A stretch of 5,764 nt of DNA from an uncultured Lachnospiraceae bacterium (GTDB lineage: Bacteria; Bacillota_A; Clostridia; Lachnospirales; Lachnospiraceae), in assembly GCA_946630765.1 (NCBI GenBank), contig CAMOZF010000130.1, positions 1 through 5,764 of the forward strand. Reading direction: 5' to 3'. The notes beneath the pieces are model-generated. The model ran no database searches, was not told the DNA's origin, and saw only the letters and a list, made by a program, of their open reading frames with translations. Numbering within the stretch: the first letter of the stretch is position 1; each line of letters opens with the position of its first letter. Of this stretch, positions 1 through 5,368 are shown in pieces. Position numbers and translations under genes: made by a program.

Positions 1-678
1 GGCGTTTTTGAGACGGCGGAAGAACTCCGCGTATTCGGGACAGCAGGCGTCAGCGCGGCTGGGGTAGCTGCGGTGTTCTTTTTCCGCGATGTGCGCGTGA
101 ATAATGCCGATGCCGTTGTCGAGGGCGTCGTAGCTGTCGCCGCCCTGCATCATGTGATACTGGTCGGCAAGCGCCCCGACATTTTCGCAGGATGTCATGG
201 CAGAAAGGCGCTGCGCGTCACGGACAAAATTAATGATATTGCATTCTGCCGCGCGGAGTGGCTCAATGGCGATCCGAAGCCCGTGTCTGCGGGCTTTTTC
301 TGCGGCAAAACGAAGGAAGCGGGCGAGGTATTCGTAGCCTTCCTGTTCGGGCATGCCGTCGGGGAGCTTTCTTGCGCCGCCGGAGCCGAAAACCACCATC
401 CGGATGCCGATTTCCTCCGCCCGCGAGAAGGCTTGATCGAGATAGGCGCCGATCTTTTCGCCGGTTCCCTCCGAAGAGCAGAGCACAAAGTCGCCGGGGA
501 GCATGCCGTTGACCGATTCCACCGGAAGGGGAGACGCTTTGATCTTCCGAAGAAGGTCCTGGTATTCGTCCTCCTCCATACGGGCGATGGAAGACAGCCC
601 GAGCTCCACATAGTCATAGCCGATTTCCTTCATCAGGGCGGCGTTGTCAATAGATGTACAGATTCCAAGCCTGATCAT
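1..678 (-). CDS. Sugar phosphate isomerase/epimerase (xylose isomerase-like TIM barrel), 3' end outside window
   Basis: The frame is open from an ATG at 678 to the window edge: 226 residues with no stop. Family members are usually about 260-290 residues, so perhaps 40-60 C-terminal residues are missing. The N-terminus MIRLGICTSI fits the first beta strand. IAIEPL (E139), ADQYHM (D172 and H175) and HAHIAEKEHR (H194, H196, R203) match the metal- and substrate-binding strands of the D-tagatose/D-psicose 3-epimerase-like family; the fourth ligand, a C-terminal Glu, would lie off the edge. From the family, the protein is expected to be a cytosolic metal-dependent enzyme that isomerises or epimerises a sugar or keto-sugar; the substrate cannot be read. 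The start is set by GGAGG at 687-691, 8 nt upstream. It is divergent from a second epimerase gene at 830 and differs clearly from it in motif wording, so the two are paralogous types rather than a recent duplication. Confidence 0.9.
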   Translation of the reverse strand, partial: MIRLGICTSIDNAALMKEIGYDYVELGLSSIARMEEDEYQDLLRKIKASPLPVESVNGMLPGDFVLCSSEGTGEKIGAYLDQAFSRAEEIGIRMVVFGSGGARKLPDGMPEQEGYEYLARFLRFAAEKARRHGLRIAIEPLRAAECNIINFVRDAQRLSAMTSCENVGALADQYHMMQGGDSYDALDNGIGIIHAHIAEKEHRSYPSRADACCPEYAEFFRRLKNA

Positions 679-718
679 GGCAGATTCCTCCTTACAGTCA
701 CAAAGTCCGTGCAGGTTC

Positions 719-748
719 ATCATAGCGCGGCTTTATGGGGAATGTCAA
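719..748 (-). promoter_or_regulatory. Sigma-A-type promoter for the leftward epimerase gene
   Basis: Read on the minus strand, an exact TTGACA (-35, 748-743) is followed after 18 bp by TATGAT (-10, 724-719; five of six consensus bases). Transcription would begin near 712, giving a leader of about 34 nt before the ATG at 678, with GGAGG at 691-687. Assigned by consensus match and position only. Confidence 0.75.
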
Positions 749-770
749 GCGTACATTTTTTTACTTTCCT

Positions 771-799
771 TTGACAGCGGCTTTTTGCTGTGATAGTAT
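771..799 (+). promoter_or_regulatory. Extended -10 promoter for the four-gene operon
   Basis: An exact TTGACA (-35, 771-776) is followed after 17 bp by TAGTAT (-10, 794-799). A TG at 791-792 makes it an extended -10 (TGnTAGTAT), which compensates for the four-of-six match. The expected start is near 806, leaving a leader of about 25 nt. Its -35 box faces the -35 box of the leftward promoter with only 22 bp between them (749-770), so a regulator binding there could control both directions. Confidence 0.8.
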
Positions 800-816
800 A
801 GAATATAAGAAAAGTC

Positions 817-822
817 AGGAGG
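817..822 (+). promoter_or_regulatory. Ribosome binding site AGGAGG for the first operon gene
   Basis: AGGAGG lies 7 nt before the ATG at 830, an optimal site that fixes the start of the downstream epimerase gene. Confidence 0.85.
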
Positions 823-829
823 TTGCGCC

Positions 830-1627
830 ATGAAAATCAGTGTATTTTACCATCATGTGCGTTCGGCCGCGGAGCAGCAGGGCGTATCACTTGAGGAAAT
901 GATGCAGCGCGTCAAGGCGCTTGGGGTAGATTATCTTGAAATGGACATGGAGGTCGCGGATCATATCGAGGAGACAGCGGCGCTTCTTGATCGTGTCGGG
1001 CTGAAGGCCAGCAACATCTGCGTCGGTTATCCCTGGGCAAAGGAACCCGACAACATGCTTGACGATATTCAGATCCGTATGGCGAAGGCATTCCACTCCG
1101 ATAAGATCATGCCGATTCCGGGACTGTACAGCAGCGAGGCGAAGGATCCTCAGGAGCTCGCGAATATGCTTCAGGGCATGACGACGCTTGCGGAGAAGGC
1201 GCTCAGGGAAGGCCTTCACATCTGCATTGAGGATTTCGACAATGCGCTCTCGCCGATTGCGACAATCGAAGGCATGAAATATTTTACCGACCGGATTCCG
1301 AATCTCTGTGTGGCCTTCGATACCGGAAACTTCTATTTTGTAAATCAGAGCGTGCTTCGGGCCTACGATGTGCTCTATGACCGGATCATCCACGTGCATC
1401 TGAAGGACCGCGCGGACGGCGTGCGGCCGGGAACGCCGAAGATCAAGATCGACGGCGTACCGATGTATCCCTGCTCGGTCGGCGACGGCGACCTGCCGCT
1501 GAGCATTGTGCTCGACGACCTGAAGATCAAGCATTATACAGGCATTTTCACCGTGGAATTCTATGACGTGGCAGACTACTGGAAGGCCATCCGGGAATCG
1601 GTGAATTATGTGAAGCTGTTTGCCTGA
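830..1627 (+). CDS. Sugar phosphate isomerase/epimerase, TIM-barrel family
   Basis: A complete 265-residue protein of normal length for the AP-endonuclease-2/xylose-isomerase-like TIM-barrel superfamily. Visible strand-end motifs are ICIEDFDN (E134), VAFDTGNF (D164), HVHLKD (H188, H190, D193) and TVEFYD (E243). Together they supply the Glu/Asp/His/Glu metal site typical of sugar epimerases and of IolE- or hydroxypyruvate isomerase-like enzymes. VGDGDLPL (217-224) is the conserved loop before the last strands. The protein is cytosolic, with no signal peptide. It should interconvert a sugar or sugar phosphate by metal-assisted proton transfer, but the substrate cannot be read from sequence. It is the first gene of an operon, with AGGAGG 7 nt before the ATG, and ends 14 nt before the DUF1015 gene. 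The HVHLKD wording separates it from the divergent epimerase, which has HAHIAE, so the two probably act on different compounds or at successive steps. Confidence 0.92.
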   Translation: MKISVFYHHVRSAAEQQGVSLEEMMQRVKALGVDYLEMDMEVADHIEETAALLDRVGLKASNICVGYPWAKEPDNMLDDIQIRMAKAFHSDKIMPIPGLYSSEAKDPQELANMLQGMTTLAEKALREGLHICIEDFDNALSPIATIEGMKYFTDRIPNLCVAFDTGNFYFVNQSVLRAYDVLYDRIIHVHLKDRADGVRPGTPKIKIDGVPMYPCSVGDGDLPLSIVLDDLKIKHYTGIFTVEFYDVADYWKAIRESVNYVKLFA

Positions 1628-1628
1628 G

Positions 1629-1634
1629 AAGGAG
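1629..1634 (+). promoter_or_regulatory. Ribosome binding site that selects a TTG start
   Basis: AAGGAG lies 7 nt before the TTG at 1642. It supports this rare start codon, because the DUF1015 N-terminal motif begins immediately after it and no ATG or GTG lies in frame between the site and the motif. Confidence 0.75.
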
Positions 1635-1641
1635 AAAAGCA

Positions 1642-2889
1642 TTGGCAGTAATCAAAGCATTCCGGGCACTGCACCCGGCGGAAGGAAGAGGCGAGACGGT
1701 TGCGGCGCTTCCGTATGACGTGTACAGCCGCAGCGAGGCGCGGGAAGAGACCCGCAAGCATCCCTATTCCTTCCTGAATATCGACCGGCCGGAAACCCAG
1801 TTTCCGGAGGATCACGACATGTATGCGCCGGAGGTTTACCGCAGGGCCGACTGGCTGATCCGCGAATGGACCAGAAAAGGCATCCTTGTCCGGGACGAGA
1901 CGCCCTGCCTGTATCTGTACATGCAGACAATGAACGGCATCTCCCAGACCGGTATTGTCGCCTGCTCCTCCGTCGACGAATATCTCTCGGGCGTGATCAA
2001 AAAGCACGAAAATACGCTCCGGGAGAAGGAAGAGGACCGCGTAAAGCACATTGATTTCTGCTCGGCGCAGACCGGGCCGATTTTCCTTGCCTACCGCGAC
2101 AATGCCGTGATCGACATGATTGTTGCGCGGGAGAAAAATAAAGCGCCGGTCTGTGATTTCGTGTCGGAGGACCGGATCGGGCATACCGTCTGGCGGATCG
2201 ACGATCCCGAGACGATTCAGGCGCTGGTCTATGCATTTTCCCTGGTGCCGAACACCTATATCGCGGACGGCCATCACCGGGCCGCATCGGCCGTAAGGGT
2301 CGCAAGGGACCGGCGGCTGTCGAACCCCGATTATGACGGAACGGAAGAGTTCAACTACTTCCTTTCGGTGCTGTTCCCCGCGTCCCAGCTGCGGATTCTG
2401 GACTACAACCGGGTCGTGAAGGATCTGAACGGACTTTCTGCGCAGGAATTTCTTCAGCTTTTGTCCGAAAAGTTCGAGATCGAGGAATACGCGGACCGCG
2501 GGAAGCCCTACCGCCCCGAAGGAAAGGGCTTATTCGGGCTGTACCTTCAGAAAAAATGGTACCGCCTGAAGGCGAGCCCGGAGATCCTTTCGAAGGATCC
2601 GGTGGTGGGTCTTGACGTCTCGATCCTGCAGGATCAGGTGCTCGGACCGCTCCTTGCGATCGACGATCCGAAAACCAATCCGCGGATCCGTTTTGTCGGC
2701 GGAATCCGGGGCCTTTCCGAGCTGGAAAAACAGGTGGATCAGGGAATGGCCGCCGCCTTCTCGATGTACCCGACCTCGATCGGAGAACTGTTTGCGGTGG
2801 CGGACGCGGACCGTCTGATGCCGCCCAAGAGCACCTGGTTTGAGCCGAAGCTTCGCTCAGGCCTGTTCATCCATGAGTTTGAACGATAA
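1642..2889 (+). CDS. DUF1015 family protein (possible metabolite kinase-like enzyme), TTG start
   Basis: A 415-residue protein of the usual length for DUF1015 (Pfam PF06245). Family marks appear in order: IKAFRALHP at 4-12, LPYDV at 23-27, KHENT at 121-125 followed by EEDR at 130-133, ADGHHRAAS at 208-216, and the C-terminal signature MPPKSTWFEPKLRSGL at 393-408. No membrane segment or signal peptide is seen, so it is probably cytosolic. The biochemical role of the family is not established to my knowledge. As I recall, it often sits beside serA and serC in Clostridia, and its DGHHR box resembles the ParB/sulfiredoxin-like serine kinases (SerK, SbnI). A phosphotransfer role is therefore an inference, not a demonstration. 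The start is TTG, placed by AAGGAG 7 nt upstream and by the conserved N-terminus. It is the second gene of the operon, between an epimerase and a VOC protein. Confidence 0.9.
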   Translation: MAVIKAFRALHPAEGRGETVAALPYDVYSRSEAREETRKHPYSFLNIDRPETQFPEDHDMYAPEVYRRADWLIREWTRKGILVRDETPCLYLYMQTMNGISQTGIVACSSVDEYLSGVIKKHENTLREKEEDRVKHIDFCSAQTGPIFLAYRDNAVIDMIVAREKNKAPVCDFVSEDRIGHTVWRIDDPETIQALVYAFSLVPNTYIADGHHRAASAVRVARDRRLSNPDYDGTEEFNYFLSVLFPASQLRILDYNRVVKDLNGLSAQEFLQLLSEKFEIEEYADRGKPYRPEGKGLFGLYLQKKWYRLKASPEILSKDPVVGLDVSILQDQVLGPLLAIDDPKTNPRIRFVGGIRGLSELEKQVDQGMAAAFSMYPTSIGELFAVADADRLMPPKSTWFEPKLRSGLFIHEFER

Positions 2890-2896
2890 GAAGATT

Positions 2897-2903
2897 AAGG
2901 AGG
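2897..2903 (+). promoter_or_regulatory. Ribosome binding site AAGGAGG deciding the VOC gene start
   Basis: AAGGAGG ends 5 nt before the ATG at 2909. An earlier in-frame ATG at 2840 lies inside the DUF1015 coding region without such a site, and would add 23 residues lacking family similarity, so 2909 is the likely start. Confidence 0.85.
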
Positions 2904-2908
2904 ACAAC

Positions 2909-3370
2909 ATGGGACCTTTACTTGACGGATGCATGCCGAGCCAGGTAGCAGTGATTACGCCGGACATTGAGAAGTCCGCGAAACAGTTTGCGGCATTTTT
3001 CGGGACGGAAGTTCCGGCGATCTCAACCGGCGGCGTTTATGAAGTGACAAAGTGTGAATACATGGGCGAGCCGGCAGAGGAAAGCGGCGCGAAGCTTGCC
3101 TTTTTCAATCTGCCCGGGATTCAGGTGGAGCTGATCGAGCCCTACGGCGGAAAGTCCACCTGGCAGGATTTCCTGGATGAAACCGGCGGCGGCATTCACC
3201 ATTTCGGCTATCAGGTCGAGGATATTGATGCGAGCATGAAAAAGTGCGAGGAGTTCGGCTTCAAAATGACGCAGAAGGGCAACTACGGCGACGGCTCCGG
3301 CATGTATGTTTATTATGATGCGAGAGAGCAGCTGAACTGCTTTATCGAGCTGCTGCATTCTTTTAAGTAA
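2909..3370 (+). CDS. VOC (glyoxalase/bleomycin-resistance fold) family protein
   Basis: A 153-residue protein, the normal size for a two-module VOC domain as in lactoylglutathione lyase or methylmalonyl-CoA epimerase. The first betaalphabetabetabeta module opens with QVAVITPDIEKSAKQFAAFF (12-31) and runs to QVELIEP (72-78). The second opens with GGGIHHFGYQV (93-103) and ends with NCFIELL (143-149). Metal-site candidates are E74, H97 or H98, and E147. The position where most relatives have the first His (before VAI.V.D) is Gln12. As I recall, close Lachnospiraceae relatives carry the same TQIG.V..DIEK-type opening, so the change may define a subfamily. STWQDFLDE (83-91) is also typical of that subfamily. 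The expected role is a metal-assisted epimerase, isomerase or lyase on a small cytosolic metabolite, with unknown substrate. It is the third operon gene, 19 nt after DUF1015, and its stop overlaps the next gene's ribosome site. Confidence 0.9.
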   Translation: MGPLLDGCMPSQVAVITPDIEKSAKQFAAFFGTEVPAISTGGVYEVTKCEYMGEPAEESGAKLAFFNLPGIQVELIEPYGGKSTWQDFLDETGGGIHHFGYQVEDIDASMKKCEEFGFKMTQKGNYGDGSGMYVYYDAREQLNCFIELLHSFK

Positions 3371-3375
3371 GGAGG
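3369..3375 (+). promoter_or_regulatory. Ribosome binding site AAGGAGG overlapping the upstream stop codon
   Basis: The TAA at 3368-3370 of the VOC gene runs directly into AAGGAGG, 5 nt before the ATG at 3381. This arrangement favours coupled translation of the VOC and DUF6935 genes. Confidence 0.8.
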
Positions 3376-3380
3376 GAACC

Positions 3381-4013
3381 ATGGGGATTTTTGATAATCT
3401 GAGGCGATCTGTGGAGCAGAGCGCCAAATCCGCCCTGAACCGCGAGGCAAGAAAAGCGGTCAGTAACGCGGTAAACGATGCCGTGAACAGCGCGAAAAAT
3501 GCTGCGCAGAATAAAACCAGGGAGATCAGCTTCAGCGCACTTCCGGCGAGTCTTGCCGAAATGCAGGCACTTCCGGAGGCTGCCCTGACCGATCCCTACG
3601 CGACGGCCGCGCTCACGGTCATTGCGCTGAATGAGTACACGATCAATAAGGAAATCGCCATGCAGATGCTCGATTTCCTGAACGGTCCGAACGACGTCTC
3701 TCCGGCGGATCTGCAGTTCCTGCGGGACCGCGCGATGGACGGACACAATTATATCGCGCGCTCCTACTTCAAGGGTGCGACGCCGGACAACGGCTATACG
3801 CCTTCGCAGCCCTATACGGTCACGGTCATGGAGAATTCCTACAGCCGCGATGCAGAGGGGTATCTCATCCTCTGGATCTACTCGGGCGGTGCGGATTCGC
3901 CGCGTGAGATTCAGCTTCGGCTGAAGCCCTCGACCGGCCAGTGGTTCGCAACCGGCTGGCGCGGCCTGCTTTCCGGCGTTCGGATGCCGAAGGCGGACGA
4001 TCCCTGGGCATAA
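3381..4013 (+). CDS. DUF6935-type protein of unknown function with Ala-rich helical N-terminus
   Basis: A 210-residue protein in two parts. Residues 1-48 (MGIFDNLRRSVEQSAKSALN onward) are polar, rich in Ala, Asn and Lys, predicted helical or coiled, and lack a hydrophobic core that could serve as a signal peptide. Residues 52-210 match the DUF6935 pattern that I recall from Lachnospiraceae: SLAEMQALPEAALTDPYATA (57-76), a conserved LDFLNGP (97-103), FLRDRAMDG (113-121), SYFKGATPDNGYTPSQPY (128-145), SGGADSPR (168-175), and a C-terminal STGQWF...MPKADDPWA. No catalytic motif is recognisable. The C-terminal half alternates short beta-like stretches and may be a binding domain. It is the last gene of the operon, 10 nt after the VOC gene and just before an intrinsic terminator. 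The family call is from memory; the function is unknown. Confidence 0.8.
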   Translation: MGIFDNLRRSVEQSAKSALNREARKAVSNAVNDAVNSAKNAAQNKTREISFSALPASLAEMQALPEAALTDPYATAALTVIALNEYTINKEIAMQMLDFLNGPNDVSPADLQFLRDRAMDGHNYIARSYFKGATPDNGYTPSQPYTVTVMENSYSRDAEGYLILWIYSGGADSPREIQLRLKPSTGQWFATGWRGLLSGVRMPKADDPWA

Positions 4014-4038
4014 GAAAAATTTGATTGAAGCATCATGC

Positions 4039-4077
4039 GGTCCGCCGTCCTTTTATGAGGGTCGGCGGACCTTTTTG
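4039..4077 (+). terminator. Rho-independent terminator of the four-gene operon
   Basis: A perfect 9-bp stem pairs GGTCCGCCG (4039-4047) with CGGCGGACC (4063-4071). The 15-nt loop can extend the stem by two or three more pairs past one mismatch, and TTTTT follows at 4072-4076. It lies 25 nt after the DUF6935 stop and closes the operon. Confidence 0.92.
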
Positions 4078-4166
4078 TGGCTGCAATGAGGAAAACGTGG
4101 TGCACCCTGCGCAGCCGGTTGGTTGGGCGGACACCGGGAGAGTACGATTATATCGGTTTGTGCAGC

Positions 4167-4195
4167 TTTACGGCCGGGACTTTCCCTGATAGAAT
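4167..4195 (+). promoter_or_regulatory. Extended -10 promoter for the right-hand gene pair
   Basis: TTTACG (-35, 4167-4172; four of six) is followed after 17 bp by TAGAAT (-10, 4190-4195; five of six). TG at 4187-4188 gives an extended -10. The expected start is near 4202, with a leader of about 45 nt. Together with the upstream terminator this indicates an independent transcription unit. Confidence 0.65.
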
Positions 4196-4206
4196 GCAGA
4201 TATCAG

Positions 4207-4216
4207 AAGACGTCTT
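4207..4216. promoter_or_regulatory. Perfect 10-bp palindrome AAGACGTCTT in the leader, possible operator
   Basis: AAGACGTCTT is a perfect inverted repeat lying immediately downstream of the predicted transcription start. With a 2-nt bulge the symmetry extends to ATC/GAT on the outside. Its position would suit a repressor site, but such a short palindrome can arise by chance and no second copy was noticed. Confidence 0.3.
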
Positions 4217-4235
4217 GATGAAATACTATGGTAAA

Positions 4236-4241
4236 AAGGAG
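4236..4241 (+). promoter_or_regulatory. Ribosome binding site AAGGAG before tandem ATG codons
   Basis: AAGGAG lies 5 nt before the ATG at 4247 and 8 nt before a second in-frame ATG at 4250. Either could start the protein; the difference is a single residue. Confidence 0.75.
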
Positions 4242-4246
4242 AAAAA

Positions 4247-5368
4247 ATGATGACAAACCGGCTGACAGAATGGGTGATTGAAAAGATCAAAAATGAGTAT
4301 CCGGACGATATCGCGCTTCTGATCGGGATCAAAGGCCACAGCACCGACGGCGACGATCACGGCGAATGCTTCGACTATTTCGTCCCGGCCTCAGAGCGCG
4401 GGGAAGAACTTGCCGAGACATTTATCATTGACGGCATCGGGCATGACCTTTATCCGAGAAGCTGGGAGCGGCTTCAGGCTTCGGTGAATCTGAACGATAT
4501 GGCGATCGTGCTCGGAAACGCGAAGGTGCTTTACGCACGGTCCCGGGAGGATGAGGTGCGCTTCCTTGAGATGCAGGCACAGTTTTTCAGGAATCTGGCA
4601 GACCCCGAATTCACACTGAAGAAGGCGCTGCAGCGCGTCGAAGAGGCAAAGGGCCTGTATCTGGAAATGTGCTTTGAGAAGAAGCTTTACAGGGTGAAGA
4701 TGCTCTCGGCAGGTATCCAGCAGCTGCTTTCCCAGGCGGCAGCTTTTGTGAACGGGACATTCGCCGAGGATCCTTTGTTTTCGGAGGCACAGGCTTACGA
4801 CGCCTGCCCCGAGAGCCGGATCTACTCCTGCCCGGATCTCGCGGAGCTGCCGGATGGATTTTTCCTGCTTGGAAAGAGGCTCCTGACAGAGAACCATGTC
4901 GGCTCTATACGTGAAACGGCGAGGCAGCTAATCGAAACGACGGCGGAATTCCTGAAGGAGAAGAAAGAGGCGGCGGCTCCCGCATTTGCGGCGGAAAAAG
5001 AGGCTTCAGCGCCGGACTTTTCGGCATTTGCTTCCTGGTATCAGGAGCTTTCCCTGACTTTCAGGAGGATTCGTTTCTTCTGCGGGAAAGGAATGGCGGA
5101 ACAGGCTTTCTGCGATGCGGCTAATCTGCAGTCGGAGCTTCTGGAGGTTTCGGAGAAGTACGGAATCCCCGAGTACAGCCTGCTCGACGCTTTCGAGCCG
5201 GAGAATCTCCTGCATTTAAAGCTCCGCGCCGACCGGATCGAGTCCGAAATCCGCGATATCCTGAATGCTCACGGAATCCGTATCAATGAATATGATTCTC
5301 TGCAGGCTTTTTTTGACGCAAAAAGCGCCGCCGGGAGTCAGGAAACGGAGGCCGCAAGTGAAGTATAA
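4247..5368 (+). CDS. Uncharacterised helical protein with nucleotidyltransferase-like N-terminus
   Basis: A 373-residue protein of no established function. Residues 20-70 contain a hydrophobic strand (DIALLIGIKG), then HSTDGDDHGECFDYFV (31-46), IIDGIGHDLYP (60-70) and RSWERL. The acidic cluster D34, D36, D37 and D43 after a short strand-and-turn recalls a degenerate polymerase-beta nucleotidyltransferase fold, but the canonical G-S...DxD is not exact. Residues 97-236 (LYARSREDEVRFL onward) are almost all helical, as in the helical bundle that follows the catalytic domain in KNTase- or MNT/HEPN-like proteins. Residues 238-260 form a charged Ala/Pro-rich linker. Residues 261-358 are a second helical segment (WYQELSLTFRRIRFFC onward). 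The last 15 residues are probably disordered. No signal peptide or membrane segment is seen. The gene has its own promoter and overlaps the next gene by 11 nt. The existence of the gene is secure; the nucleotidyltransferase idea is an inference at roughly one-in-three confidence. Confidence 0.85.
   Translation: MMTNRLTEWVIEKIKNEYPDDIALLIGIKGHSTDGDDHGECFDYFVPASERGEELAETFIIDGIGHDLYPRSWERLQASVNLNDMAIVLGNAKVLYARSREDEVRFLEMQAQFFRNLADPEFTLKKALQRVEEAKGLYLEMCFEKKLYRVKMLSAGIQQLLSQAAAFVNGTFAEDPLFSEAQAYDACPESRIYSCPDLAELPDGFFLLGKRLLTENHVGSIRETARQLIETTAEFLKEKKEAAAPAFAAEKEASAPDFSAFASWYQELSLTFRRIRFFCGKGMAEQAFCDAANLQSELLEVSEKYGIPEYSLLDAFEPENLLHLKLRADRIESEIRDILNAHGIRINEYDSLQAFFDAKSAAGSQETEAASEV
4964..5029 (+). 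repeat. Imperfect tandem 33-bp duplication encoding an Ala/Pro linker
   Basis: Two adjacent 11-residue units, KEAAAPAFAAE (240-250) and KEASAPDFSAF (251-261), align without gaps. By eye 21 of 33 bases match, including the first eight. This suggests an old internal duplication that lengthened the linker between the two helical halves of the protein, although compositional bias could also produce it. Confidence 0.45.
5346..5351 (+). promoter_or_regulatory. Ribosome binding site CGGAGG inside the upstream gene
   Basis: CGGAGG lies 6 nt before the GTG at 5358, within the last codons of the upstream gene. It picks the GTG start over an in-frame ATG at 5265, whose extra 31 residues lack family similarity. 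Confidence 0.75.

Noticed and set aside
743..755. TGTCAAGCGTACA as a catabolite-control (cre) or other operator site
   Set aside because: It does not fit the cre consensus without a gap, and only the outer three bases on each side are symmetric; the TGTCAA part is explained by the minus-strand -35 box.
73..774. Plus-strand open frame of 233 codons opposite the left epimerase gene
   Set aside because: It lies almost wholly antisense to a well-supported TIM-barrel coding region, has no recognisable motifs and no good ribosome site, and is a by-product of GC-rich codon bias.
887..1642. Minus-strand open frame of 251 codons opposite the second epimerase gene
   Set aside because: It mirrors a gene with clear catalytic motifs. 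Its translation (His/Arg/Val-rich) has no family resemblance and it lacks a ribosome site.
1606..2277. Minus-strand open frame of 223 codons opposite the DUF1015 gene
   Set aside because: It is the antisense shadow of a coding region with conserved DUF1015 motifs, and no promoter or ribosome site supports it.
2840..2908. Longer version of the VOC gene starting at an upstream ATG
   Set aside because: The extra 23 residues overlap the DUF1015 coding end and lack VOC similarity, and the strong AAGGAGG precedes the ATG at 2909.
4391..4897. Minus-strand open frame of 168 codons within the NTase-like gene
   Set aside because: It lies entirely antisense to the 373-residue protein, which has a promoter, a ribosome site and domain-like composition; the antisense translation is featureless.
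5265..5357. Longer version of the CD3324-type gene starting at an upstream ATG
   Set aside because: The extra 31 residues lie within the upstream gene and do not resemble the family, whereas CGGAGG plus GTG at 5358 yields the familiar MKYKNA-type start.
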